Origin: Pezicula radicicola
Taxonomy: Eukaryota > Ascomycota > Leotiomycetes > Helotiales > Dermateaceae
NCBI GenBank assembly: GCA_003008705.1
Contig: PDUO01000002.1
Coordinates: forward strand, 1,196,898 to 1,260,897
Length of the DNA: 64,000 nucleotides
Reading direction: 5' to 3'
Shown here: positions 9,171 through 20,702 of the stretch, piece after piece
Layout: each line of letters starts with the position of its first letter
Position numbering within the stretch: the stretch's first letter is position 1
The notes under the pieces: model-generated
What the model was told of the DNA's origin: nothing
Databases searched by the model: none
What the model saw: the letters and a program-made list of their open reading frames with translations, nothing else
Made by a program: the position numbers and the translations under genes

Positions 9171-11245
9171 TCAAGCCACGAGAGCATCGACCCTTGATGA
9201 CATGGTGTCGAACGTCACCCCGCTTGTATTGTGTTCGTCGTCCATAGATCCGTCCTCCTCGTCGTCCATGTTTAGAAGCTGGAATCGGTTCATCATAGAA
9301 GAAGTACCTTTCTTTTTTGGTGGTTCATTTTCCTTGCGAGACTGAGGCTTTTCAAGAGCCGTAGCACATTCATCAGTGTCCCAATCTATCTTAGATCCTT
9401 TGTAAGTGGCCCGGCTCATCATGCAAGTGCGAGCAAACATAGCATTGTGAACAGAGTTGGTCGAAACATGAGCATTGTGGCCAACAAACGTGACCTTGAT
9501 CACGACTAGGTTGTGTATGTGCTCTAGATCGTCGCGTATCATCTGCTCAGTATGCCTAGGCGAATAGTTGCGTATCAAGAGGTTTCTTGTGGCTCCAATG
9601 TAGACTTTGTTGGCACTAAACAATTCAGTGTTAGTATAAAGAACCTCGCCGCTATCAAGGAGCGTTCCAACAGAGTAATAAAACTAGTGCAAGAACATTG
9701 ATAGATTCAGAGCGAATTCGTGGATGCCAATCGTACAGACAAGTTGAACAACTTGAACTAGCTTGACGCCTGTGAAGCAAAATCCAGCACATATTTTACA
9801 GGCCACTCGGCTTGCACCACCAAAGTCAACTTTACATGAGTTGAAATGAAAATGCTGCCACTAGAAACATTTAATGCCTCAACCATCAACCTAGTTTGAG
9901 CAACTTGAAATGATTGCATGCGTAGTACCCCGGATTGGCTTTTGTAACAGAATGCCGCAAATGAGGTATACATACATATGACCTGGAAGAATAAATTGAC
10001 GGTCGTTCCAGCGAATCTCAACCTAACAACAATTAGCACAGAGCACATCAAAGAAATTATTTAGCCTACCCTCTTGCCTCTAATATAAAGGTCATCTACA
10101 GATTGAAAACTTAGAGTTAGTATGCTTGTTCTTGAAGAGTAAGGTTACAGAAGTGCCGTCACGTAAAAATCGACATCAAGTCCCAAAAGACAGTCTATGT
10201 TTGAGACTTAAAGAGTGTACTTACAACGTTTGACGTGGCGAAAAAAATTCTCTGCATCCGCTGCCCGAAGAAAGGAAATGCTAGCAGTATTATCTTGGGA
10301 GCGTAGATAAATGTCCAACAGCATCCCGCCCCTTACCACCTCGACAATATCAGCATGCGTCACACCCTTAGGAAGTTTGCAAAGTTGAACTGTCCTCTGG
10401 CAAAATTTCTCCAGTGAAGGTCGTTTAAGCGCTTGGACTTCGTCGTGCCCGCTAGTATCATCATCCTCAAAACCGTCTTCTGGCATATACGTATATTCGT
10501 CTTCATGGGCGCGCCCTCGAAAACTACTATTACCATCACGATCCTGCAGGGGACCACTGAAGAATTTTCGAGGAGTATCCTGACCAGAGGAGAATTCTCT
10601 TGCAGTTGTTGTCATAGATCGTTGGTTTCGGAGAATGCCTGCGTCAGAGGTCTCGTCTCTTGCGGGCTCATCTTCAACTGCGGTGTCGTCACGAACCAGA
10701 ATCTATTGGATGTAAGTCAGTATTTGAGTACCAATTTGGTGAGTGCTAGTAAAAAAGCACTCCAGCATCCACGTTTCCGGCACTAATAGCCTTGACGTCT
10801 GAGTGGCAATAGGCAGGGGAGAGCGGAACCTACAGCAAGTGTTTCTTCGGCGATGCCACCTCTGTACAGGTTTCGACGTAGATTTTCATACTGGCGGGCG
10901 GAGGCTACGAGGCTGTCATGTTCTAGTTTTGGTATGGTAACGGATTGAAGGTGGATCGGATTTGCATAATCAACCCCCGCGGTATGCTAAACAAAGGCAA
11001 TGGGTAGTCAGAGGGCCGCAGAATTCTTCCTTCAGAATTTTAGGACGTACAAATTGAGCTCTGTGTTTGGAGAAAGAAAATTAGCTTTGAAACCAAGTCC
11101 AAGACGCTGTGAAGGCGAAGCTCGCATAAGGTTGGAGGTCGTTGGAAGGAGCTTACCTTCGCAACAACGTCTCAAAATATGATTTTTCGAGAGTCACAGT
11201 AGCAGTACCGGTAGCATTTGTAGTGCTCGTACTTGTAGCCATCAT
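9171..11245 (-). CDS. Nrd1-like (negative regulator of differentiation) two-RRM RNA-binding protein
   Basis: The seven minus-strand exons are 11245-11157, 11060-11051 (10 bases), 10986-10834, 10702-10225, 10095-10070 (26 bases), 10022-9976 and 9615-9171 (415 aa). The frame closes exactly across all of them. RRM1 spans about residues 187-258 (RTVQLCKLPKGVTHADIVEV, then LYIRGKRVEIRWNDRQFILP). RRM2 begins at ATRNLLIRNYSPRHTEQMIR and includes TNSVHNAMFARTCMMSR. These match the conserved filamentous-fungal Nrd1-like family. S. pombe Nrd1 binds mRNA and represses sexual differentiation; here the role is inferred. The sixth intron (9975-9616, 360 bases) is far longer than its neighbours and could hide an extra exon. 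The start is a double Met, MM; either could be used. Confidence 0.82.
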
Positions 11246-13311
11246 GAACTAGGAGGATGTCGTTGGGCGCTACCCACAGACAATCGACAGCGGACCGAAT
11301 ATTTTGGAATTTTGGTGTTGGATGGATGAGCTACCAGTCACGAAATAGAGTTCATGCATCTCGCTAAACACATAAGCTGGGGTAGTGGTAGCCTTACTTA
11401 GCGCGGGGAGATAATGTGCTGGCCGACAGCCGATCAGTGCAGAGGTATCGCCAATTTGAGAAGGTGGAGGTGGTTTTTTTTTTCGTAGCAGTAGTAAGCA
11501 ACTTGAGTTGGTGCATCGCTAAGGGGTTTTTTACTGTTGCGAGCCAACACAAGAACATCATACACTGGACGAAAATAGCATTAATGCCGCCATCACCTGC
11601 ATTTCCTGCCATAGATACGGACGAACTACGGACAGAGTAGCGCGGTCTCCTTGTTTTACATAGGTCCCGATACTTCAGCATCAATCAATCGAAACTCGCT
11701 CTCTTCCATCATAATTCTATTATCCCCTGAGCTCAACTTTCTTCAGACACATATCGGCTCAAGATCTCGGACCAAACACCCTCTTATCAATCGCCAATAC
11801 TGCTGTATCCCTGTCAATGACACTAAGCTCACATCCTGTTCTGCCATTGAGCCCATTCTCTGGGCCCCCACTTCCTCCATCACGAGATTGTCGCCAACGT
11901 AGGCTTGAGCTTAAGTATCTTCGTACACAATGGTCTTGGCTACTACAGACAATGATTTCGGAGCGCAAACAACTATTACAGGGTCGGGAAACATCGTTGA
12001 AGTAGAGAACACGATTCGTCGCTACCTTCAAAAGTATAGTCCCGCAGAACACAGCCTGTTAGCCAAGAAGACTGTGGGCAGTTTAACTCTGTACAATTGG
12101 ACATCCGCTTGACACTGCCACAAACGAACTTCGAACGGTTTTGCGGGTACACCTAGGATACTGCGACTAAACACTGGCTCAAACCTCATAGACGGTCACA
12201 TCACTCGCTCGATAGGCTTTGGCTTACAGTACAAACAAGCTGTGGCCGTTCTAAACCCCAAGCGTACAGCCTCACTTACAACGTGTGCCATGCGAGCATA
12301 TGACGTCGCTCTGCCTTTCGTGCGCTGCCTTACGCGCGCTGCCTTACGCACCCAAGAGCGTCTTGGAGTTGTAAATATTTGAGTAGTGCGTTGTTCTACC
12401 AATTGAACTGCAATAAATGAATACTCTTGCTAACAAAATTGGTAGTGGCCGAAGCAAAAGGAGATGGCATTCCAGGGCTGATCAAGGTTCTGGCATCACT
12501 GCATCATCATAAAAATGCCATTACTTTGTATGGTCGTTAGGCACATTTGCTCGCAACCTACGTACTGTAACTGTCGACTTGCTTGAACTGCTTTGGCCCT
12601 TTGCTGCTACTTGCGGCTTGGGGTTACAGGGTCACAGTTGCGATCTGTCCAAGCATGTTGTTTTAAACATCAGATGAGAAATTTCGCACGAAAAAATGAT
12701 ACCGTGCCGTCAATAACAGTATCAAACCCAATTTTGACAGTCATGCTTCGCGACTTCAACTCTCCATCTGACCAAGCGAGCAACGTCCTTAGTATGGCAT
12801 GCCCATACGACTGAAGTGGCTTATTACGTTGACTTACGCTAAAAAGTGTTGATAAGGGCACCCAAAGGTTCGTCAACACATGTTCAACGCGCGTCAGTTA
12901 TCGCTCTCATCGCTACCGCCCTTCTCAAACTACGTCGTTTCACTTGCTGGCAGAGCTGCCAATCCAACTACAGTCTTCGTGCTGGGGCGCGAAGGAGCTC
13001 CGGCACTTGGCGAGACCTTATTTATTCCCCGAAAGTTATTTCCCCTCTGAGCGTATCCAGTTCTTATCATTTGAAATCATCTCTCATCCATGCACGCTTT
13101 AGCTTAGGAGCAGAGAGTTACGAGTCACCAAAATACTAGTAGCTATATAGACTCTCAATGCTGAGGCACGTCGGTTGTGTCTCGGGATATTATTGCTTTA
13201 ACGTAAGTCTACCTATAATTTGGGCGACATAAAATACCCTCTCTTCCCCCTCAAGTCGATTTGTGTTAGTCATTTCATTACATGTTTGTTCACTCCCAAC
13301 TACAACCAGCC
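11246..13311. other. 2 kb gap with no assignable gene
   Basis: This lies between the divergent Nrd1-like and DOMON genes. Short frames occur on both strands, for example 11760-12050 on the minus strand with segment VGDNLVMEEVGAQRMGS, but no family is recognised. A tRNA D-arm-like segment lies at 12393-12408 (minus). The distal part must hold the DOMON gene promoter. Confidence 0.4.
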
Positions 13312-14839
13312 ATGCGTCACTTCAGTATTTTCGGGGCATTGACTCTTGGTAAGCTCTTTATCTAAATAAGTGTCAACTCGTGGCTAACTTCCTCCCAGCT
13401 TCCTACGTGAGCGCTCAGAATGTGACATACTGCCCTGGTAGTAATGTCTGCTATGCGGTCAACATACCAGCCAACACGGCATCAACTGGGAGTGGAGATA
13501 TATACTTTCAGATCACTGGGCCTTCGTCAATGTCGTGGATAGGCTTAGGACAAGGATCATCAATGACTGGTGCCAATATTTTTATGGTCTATGCAGACGC
13601 TGCTGGAACCAATGTGACTTTGTCGCCACGATTAGGAACGGGAGAGGTGCAGCCAAAAAGTGATACCACAGCCCAGGTCACTCTTCTCGGTGGCTCTGGG
13701 ATTACAGGTGGTGTCATGACGGCGAATGTGCGGTGTAAGTACCTTAATTTAATCTTTGAAATAATCAGAACGAATTGACCGATGTGCAGGCTCAAATTGC
13801 GACAGCTGGAGTGGTGGATCCATGAGTTTCACAGACTCCTCTTCATCTTGGATCGTAAGCCACGAGTTTCTTTGTTCTTATGCCCTTGAAACACTATCTC
13901 ATGACTCTGAGAGCAAGTCTCAAGGCTCTCGGTCTTGCTCTTTGAGAAAAACATAGTACTAATTTGTTGAAGTGGGCATACCTCTCGGGAGATGCTATAT
14001 CGTCAGACAGTGTCAGCGCAAATGTTGGACAACACTCAACATACGGGACCACAAGCATTAATCTCCAGGATGCAGCAGGGGGGAGCAGTAGTAACCCGTT
14101 CCTGACCACAACAGCTACTTCAAGCACCTCGGGTAGCTCGACCAGTTCTTCTGGCTCTTCTTCACAAACCAAAGCCGACAACATTCTGATGGCCCACGCC
14201 ATACTTGCTTCTATCGCATTTGCGCTACTCTTTCCTATGGGAGCCATGGGAATCCGCGCCTTGAGCTTCCCAGGTCTCCTTGTCCTTCATGCTGGCTGGA
14301 TGATAGTCACACTTTCGATTGCCATTGCCGCCATGGGTTTGGGCATTTGGTATGCTGTTCATATCAACTATATGAACACATCTCACGCTATCATCGGCAT
14401 CGTTGCCGTTGTATCCTTGTTTATACAGCCAACCTCTGGCTTCCTCCATCATCGCTTATTCAAACGCTATGGTCGTCCTAATTTTGCAACATACCCTCAT
14501 ATTTGGTGGGGACGCAGCTTTGTTACGCTTGGTATCATCAATGGGGGCCTTGGCTTGAGACTCACTGGGCGTGCTAGGAAATACGTAATTGTATATGGAG
14601 TTTTGGCAGGTATTATTTGGGGGCTGTGGATGACTGTTGTCCTTGTCTCATTTCTCAAAGGCAGAGGAAATCGTCGGGCGGATATGGGCGAAGAGCTGGT
14701 TGGTATGCGGTCAGGTCCTGACAATGGAATTGGAAAATCAGGTCTGAGACCTAGGTACAGCGAGTCTGTCAACGAGCGAAATATCCAGGATTCTCCGCTT
14801 GCGAACTCCTTCTCTGAAAGGCGCACAGAGAGAAACTAG
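13312..14839 (+). CDS. DOMON (CDH-type cytochrome) plus cytochrome b561 membrane protein
   Basis: The exons are 13312-13348, 13399-13734, 13790-13854 and 13973-14839 (434 aa). The start MRHFSIFGALTLASYVSAQ is a signal peptide; an in-frame ATG 30 bases upstream would spoil it. Residues ~20-200 form a DOMON domain like the haem-binding cytochrome domain of cellobiose dehydrogenase, with SSMSWIGLGQGSSMTGANIF. A Ser/Thr-rich linker leads to a b561/ferric-reductase-like unit of several helices. Candidate haem-ligand histidines lie in MAHAIL, VLHAGW, SHAIIG and HIWWGR. Such proteins are expected to pass electrons across the membrane, perhaps for iron reduction or oxidative enzymes; the substrate is unknown. 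The C-terminal tail is hydrophilic and basic. Confidence 0.87.
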
Positions 14840-15283
14840 CGGAATATATGGAAGACTGCCGAGGGGTTTCTTAAAGGGATAGGAAGGAACTTAGGAATGA
14901 TGATAATGCTTAGTTGTCAAGTACGAAGATGAATTTAGGATCGCTGATGGGAGGTGAATTTATGACTGCAGGAGATGATGGTCTTTGGCGCATTGGCTTT
15001 GCTTTTGTCATATATGGGATAGAGAGCTTCATACTTTCAATGCAAATCCCAACAACAAACCGGACCAAGCTCGTATATTCCATATCTAATCTTTTCAAAG
15101 AATAACCTATTCACTGTAAATCTATAAATAATCACAGAAAAGTGTTGACAGACTTGACAAGTACTAAGTTACTCATTGTGCACGTGACCCACCAAAATGC
15201 GGGCATCGCCAAAACTTCAAAATTTGACCCGGCTGAACATATCAACGGCGACGACACGAACTCGCGATTCACATATCATCACA
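14840..15283. other. Intergenic, 3' flank and eIF3l leader
   Basis: No separate gene is seen. An upstream ATG at 15197 is in frame with eIF3l (29 extra residues), but the family normally begins at the MSGFQNG methionine. Confidence 0.5.
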
Positions 15284-16809
15284 ATGAGCGGTTTCCAGAA
15301 CGGCAACGCGCCGGCACGGCAGCTTGATATCGATTCTGATGTCGAGGAGGAGGCTCTCGTGGCTGATTACAAGGAGCAGGTTCAATATGAAGGTATGGAC
15401 GAATTGGAGCCAGTGACTTCAATGAGCATGGCACAACAGACGGACGACATTCAATCAAGACTTGCTGCCGCTGCACAACCTCTAGACTTTTCGGCGCCGC
15501 TTGAGGTCAAGTTTGCCAGCTACGACAACTACTGTAGCCTGTTTCACTTCATCTTGAATTCCGATGGACCGGTTGATCTGGAGCCACCTTCCGTACGTAC
15601 TTCGAGAATCTCTTTGACGTCTACCTCTGACTCTTCTAGTACTTCTGGGCCTGGGATGTCATCGACGAGTTTATCTACCAATTCAACTCATTCTGCTCAT
15701 ACAGGAACCGGGTCGCGCGCCAGGCGAATAACGAGGAGGAGATCCAGGTTCTCCGCGAGGCACCGAACACATGGGGATGCTACAGCGTTCTCAATGTCCT
15801 GTACTCTTTAATCCAGAGATCTCAGATCAATGAGCAGCTGGCAGCAATGAAGCGCAATGAAGAACCAGTGGCAGTAGCTGGTGATTATGGATCTAAATCG
15901 TTGTATCGAATGTTGGGATACTTCTCGATCATCGGCCTCCTACGAGTCCACTGCCTCTTGGGCGATTTCAGTCTGGCATTGAAAACTTTGGATGATATTG
16001 AGCTCAACAAGAAGGCTATGTTTGCACGCGTCATGGCCGCACACTCCACAACCTACTACTACGTCGGTTTCTCCTACATGATGATGCGCAGATATGCAGA
16101 TGCTATCCGCATGTTCAGCCACATCCTCGTCTTCATCCAGCGAACCAAGAACTTCCAGAAAAACGCTCAGTACGACTCGATATCGAAGAAGAACGATCAG
16201 ATGTACGCACTAATTGCTATCTGCGTGGCTTTCCACCCCACCAGATTGGATGACACTGTACACACTGCTTTGCGCGAGAAGTATGGCGACCAGCTCCTCA
16301 AGCTCCAGCGAGGTGGTCCAGAGTCGCTCCCAATATTCGAGGAGTTGTTCCGATCAGCCTGCCCCAAGTTTATCTCACCTACACCACCTGACTTCGACAA
16401 CCCAGAGCTTAACGTTGATCCATTGGAACACCATTTATCGATTTTTATGGATGAGGTAAAGACAAACATGTGGAGTCCTACAGTCAAATCATATCTTCGT
16501 CTCTATACCACCATGGATCTCAAGAAGCTGGCAGGTTTCCTTGAGGTTGAACCGGAGAAGCTGCGGGGATGGCTCTTGGTCAACAAGCAGAGAAGTAGGC
16601 AAATTAAGTGGCAAGATAATGGACTCTTGGATGGGGAGATGATTGCAGCCAACGATCTTGACTATGCCATGCAAGGAGTAAGTCATTCTTCCACATGTCG
16701 GGCGTCAATAAACTAACACTAAATGCAGGATATCATCCATGTTTCAGAGGCCAAGGTTGGTCGCAAATTGGTGGACTGGTACCTCCGAAACCTTGCCAGA
16801 ACTTACTAA
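15284..16809 (+). CDS. Translation initiation factor eIF3 subunit L
   Basis: The exons are 15284-15592, 15640-16677 and 16729-16809 (475 aa). The protein begins MSGFQNGNAPARQLDIDSD and carries the eIF3l core, including YYWAWDVIDEFIYQFNSFC across the first junction and LYRMLGYFSIIGLLRVHCLL. It ends with the PCI-type region and RKLVDWYLRNLARTY. eIF3l is a non-core eIF3 subunit that helps recruit the 43S complex to mRNA in the cytoplasm. It is present in filamentous fungi but absent from budding yeast. The frame closes across both introns, and an upstream in-frame ATG at 15197 is considered less likely. No lesions are seen. The identity is firm. Confidence 0.95.
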
Positions 16810-17356
16810 GTAACTAAATACAATGATGCTCGTTTTTGTTCGACTGGCTCCGGGGATTTTGCATGGTATGGCGTTTCGAGGAGGGTGAAAAGAGTACTTG
16901 GGTTGTATGTCAAAGGGACATGCATTTAGCCTAAAGAAGACCACATTGAATTAAGTAGATATCCAGACCTGATGGTCTTGCCCAAAGCTTTTCACATGCC
17001 AATTCCTAAACATGCATAAAGTTGTGAATTCATTACAGTGCCATTATCTCCACAACATTGACAGTCCTTGCATGACAAGGCTGGGAAAAAAGTGCACAGG
17101 GCTGAACCTCTTGCTTGGCGCATGGCGTATACGGAATGCAAACATGAACATGAACAAGCACATCAACAGTACAGATACACAACGACTCTATAGCTTTTTA
17201 CATACTTACCGGGTTATTTTGACGCTGTGGGATTTGATGGTGAATGCTTCACATATTCGGTGATACCTCTCAACCGAGACGCTCTGGGCGATACTTCTGG
17301 AGTTCCCCTTACATCTTTACTTTCCCCCCTTCTTTGAGAACTCAACAGAGCGCCGC
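16810..17356. other. Intergenic, no gene seen
   Basis: This is the 3' flank of eIF3l and the promoter of the universal-stress-protein gene. A pyrimidine-rich stretch ahead of 17357 is the only notable feature. Confidence 0.5.
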
Positions 17357-19408
17357 ATGGCAGCATCCCAAGATTCCTTACCAATAGTACCTTTCACGAT
17401 ACACACGCACATAAAGAACATCTATCGCGGAGAAGCACTTGAACGGCTTCGCAAAATGTCCGAATCTCCTCTTCCCCAGAAGCGGTCAATTTCGATATCG
17501 GAACCCTCCAATGGCCCAATTTCTCCTCTTGTACTCACTGCTGAGAACGACTCTGCCTTGCGACTAGATACGATTACAGAGCATGTTGAAGCAACACATA
17601 CCTCGCGGCTGCGAGCTAAGTCTACGCCTAGTCTATCGTTCGCATTAGCAGACCCGAAAACAGCCTCGCCATCCGCATCTCCCAAAGTCAGTGTTAGCAC
17701 GCCGAAGGTACCAAAGGCCTCACCAGTTGTACGATTGAGGGGAACGTCTCCTCCTCCTCCTGCGTAAGAGCTGTGTGTTTCTTTTCATTCGCGCCTTTCT
17801 GAGTCTAGGAGTATATCGGCATGGAGGAATCTTTGAATCCCCACACTTCCTCGCCTTCTGACTCGGCCTTGTCGCATGTCCCCCACAGTAATACCTGCTA
17901 ATCATTCTGTTCCTTATTTCCTGTGTTGTTTATCAAGCTCTTGAATCCCCTTCCTTAGATTGCCTAACGGAGCTGACAATTCTTGCACCGAACAGTAGAT
18001 TCGAAAATCGAGTATCATTCGACAATGTTGAGCACGGAGACCCTACCGAGCACAATACAATTTCATTTACTCTAAATGTCAAGCATGAAGGATATCAATA
18101 TAAACGCCAGTCACGCACTTTCATGGTGGGCGTAGATGACAACCCATACTCAAACATTGCATTACAATTCGTCCTGCAGGAACTGATTGATGATGGAGAT
18201 CAGCTTGTTTGCATAAGAGTTGTTGATAAGGAGGCCAAGATTGTCAGTGACAGAGCCTTAGAGACGAAGAAATATCGACAAGAGGCGAATACCTTGATGG
18301 AAGCCTTACAGAAGAGAAACGGGGAGCAAAGAGCGCTTAATATCATACTTGAATTTGCCGTCGGAAAGCTCGAAGACACATTTCTTAAGATGGTCAGTAC
18401 TCACGTTCATTGAGAGACTCGCATTTGAAGAAAGGAATCTAATAGTCATAGCTTGAAATATACAACCCTGCCATGCTGATTGTAGGTACGCGGGGAAGAA
18501 GTCTTGGTGGCATTCAAGGATTGATGGCAAACCGCAATTCCTTCTCGAAATGGTGCCTCCAGTTCTGTTCTGTGCCTGTCGTTGTCGTTAGACCTACGGA
18601 AAAAAGGATGAAGAAGAAGTTGAAGAGAGGTTCGGATCCGGCTAGACGAGATTATGTTAGAATCTTGCGAGAGAGCGGGATAGAGACTCATGAGACAGAG
18701 GCCGCCCCAAGCACTCATCAGTTCGAAGCCTCCAACAGTCCTCACTTGGAAGCTCACGCTGTGGCTGTTGCTCTGGGGCTGCCTGGACAATTCGACCCTA
18801 CTATAACACCAATTGACCTGCCTGGAAGCACACCACTCCGACAAGTTGATTCAGCCGCATCGGCTGTCTCAGCAAATACAGCTACCACGTCTGATTCTCG
18901 CTCACCGAGTCCTAATCTTGTGCGTAAAAAAAGCCCACCTCCTAAACCGGCACAGGACAGCGAGGACGAGTCGGGAGAGGATGAGGACGAGGAAGAGTCT
19001 AGTGACGAATTTGAGGCTGTACCTGGGGTAGTTCTCCTAGGTAATGCTGATAAGCAGAAAAAATTACATGATATGGAGGTTGGGGAGGCTGCAGCATTGG
19101 CGGGGAGGAAGAATTCTATTGCTTCTATCAGCAGTGGTAGTGGCGGCTCTGGGAAAGGGGAGGTTGTAGCAGGGGAGAGAAAGTTGTCGATTGGTTCAGT
19201 TAGTAGTGGTAGCGGTATTTCGGGAAAGTCGGCTGCAGAGGAAGAGGAGAAGACAAATGAAAAGGAAGATAGTGATGAAAAGCGAGACGAAGGGAGTGGG
19301 AATGAAATGGCAGACAAGGGAATTGAGGAGAAGGACGAAGGTGAGAAGGACGAAGGGGAAAATGCTGTTACTGATGCTACAGCCAAGCTTGAAATAGCTG
19401 GCGATTGA
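17357..19408 (+). CDS. Universal stress protein (UspA) domain protein with long acidic tail
   Basis: The exons are 17357-17763, 17996-18392 and 18452-19408 (586 aa). The first intron is 232 bases. Residues 1-175 are Ser/Pro-rich and disordered. The UspA domain covers about 177-320, starting RTFMVGVDDNPYSNIALQF and ending LQFCSVPVVVVRPTEKR. The nucleotide-binding loop is GTRGRSLGGIQGLMANRNS (from Gly280), close to the G-2X-G-9X-G(S/T) pattern. A basic stretch follows, then a tail of about 180 residues dominated by Glu, Asp, Ser and Lys, with a near-duplicated Ser/Gly block around NSIASISSGSGGSGKGE and LSIGSVSSGSGISGK. USPs bind nucleotides and act in stress responses; the exact fungal role is unknown. 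Translation may instead start at 17456. Confidence 0.88.
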
Positions 19409-19746
19409 TACCAATTTTGCCTGTTTGTTGCTACTAGGGCGTATTTGTGATTTGATTGAGCGAGTTATGGGAAATTAAGGCTAGCATAAAAACCAACTTG
19501 CAGAGCAAATGAAGAATACACCACTTTACGAACAATCCATTCATATTATTAAGTAACTCGTGATTAACTACAGTATGCATACGATGCATCACGTTTGACG
19601 CCATTATACAGCCGTGAGAAATTCCCCGAACACCATGAGACCACATCCTGGTTCTTGCAGAAATGAGCGTGCTGTAGATACCTTATGAACCACCCAAATA
19701 CCTTATAGCAATCATTTTAAAATCCCTCCATGCAGATATCCCCTGA
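19409..19746. other. Convergent 3' flanks, no gene seen
   Basis: This is the spacer between the plus-strand USP gene and the minus-strand DUF7137 gene. It holds no structure beyond short chance frames. Confidence 0.5.
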
Positions 19747-20702
19747 CTACCAAATGACACCAGTTCCGCCGACAAACCACGTAAAGCTCAATATAGTTAC
19801 CGCACAGACACCGAATACCATACCCAGCGCTCTTCTTTCCATATCCCCTAACGCGCCACTGCAAGTTGCGCAGACGAACTGGTCCAAGGGCACATATGGC
19901 TGTGGGGTGTACATGCCGAAGGTGTAGGTATCGAAGGGAGCCAAATAACCTGCTTGTGCAGTAGCACTAATCGAGCTGGCAGCATCATAAATAATCAAAG
20001 TGTACGTCTCGGTCAACAAAGGGTTCTGTACTGCTGTTGCCTGGTAACTTCCCGTATCCCAAGTCACTGCACCTGTTGAGTCAACCGTCTGGTTCATAGC
20101 AATAGTATACAGTTGGGAGTTCTCGGTGCAGGTTGCCATAATGTTGATCGCAGTGGGTGTTGCGGATAAAGAGGTGTAGTTCCAGCCAAATGTTACATAG
20201 TCTCCAATCTTGAAGAATTGACTCCCGGAAGCCACGGCTGGTGTTTGCATACTGATTCCTCCTGCAGGTAGTCGTGCATCGTAGGAAGTACTTGCAGTTT
20301 TTGTGCTGTTCTTACTTCCGCTACCACTGCTGCCAGACTTCGTGGTGCTGCCACTTCCGCTGCCACTGGAGCCTGTTGCTTTTGTGGAACCCGTCGTCGT
20401 GGCTTTTGAGGTTATGGTGTCTGTTGATGAACCGGTTCCTGAGGTTTTCGCTGTTGTTGATGCTGCCGCCGTTTCTGTTGCTGTCGCTGTTGTGCTGGCT
20501 GCGGCGGAACCTTAGGGATGTTAGTTCCCCTTTCTAAGAAATTAGGATCAAGAAGGGGGTCCTCACTGCTACTATCTGCTCGTACTACCAGCGAGTCGAG
20601 TTCAGGAAGCCATCGTGGCCAGTTTAATGGCCAGGCTGCTGACAAGGTTGCGAGAAGAAGCAGGAGTAGTGAGTAGAATTGAAGTGGCTTGGATGTCCGC
20701 AT
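19747..20702 (-). CDS. DUF7137 secreted/membrane protein
   Basis: Exon 1 is 20702-20567 and exon 2 is 20510-19747 (299 aa). The 56-base intron has a GTGAGG donor and an ACTAAC branch site, and it resolves an apparent frameshift. MRTSKPLQFYSLLLLLLATL is a signal peptide. A low-complexity Ala/Thr/Ser/Gly linker follows, about 75 residues rich in codons for ACA, AGC and GGC. The conserved domain begins near PAGGISMQTPAVASG and includes FKIGDYVTFGWNYTSL and a PLLTETYTLIIYD segment. A C-terminal helix, MVFGVCAVTILSFTWFVGG, anchors the protein. The family is common in filamentous ascomycetes. Its function is undefined; surface or cell-wall location is inferred. Confidence 0.82.

Noticed and set aside
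9758..10051. 97-codon frame on the minus strand
   Set aside because: It overlaps exon 6 and the intron of the Nrd1-like gene; splicing across it gives a better protein.
15197..15283. Upstream in-frame start of eIF3l
   Set aside because: Family members start at the MSGFQNG-like methionine; the upstream 29 residues look like leader.
18754..19386. 210-codon antisense frame, Ser/Pro-rich
   Set aside because: Mirror of the acidic low-complexity tail of the stress protein; typical antisense shadow.
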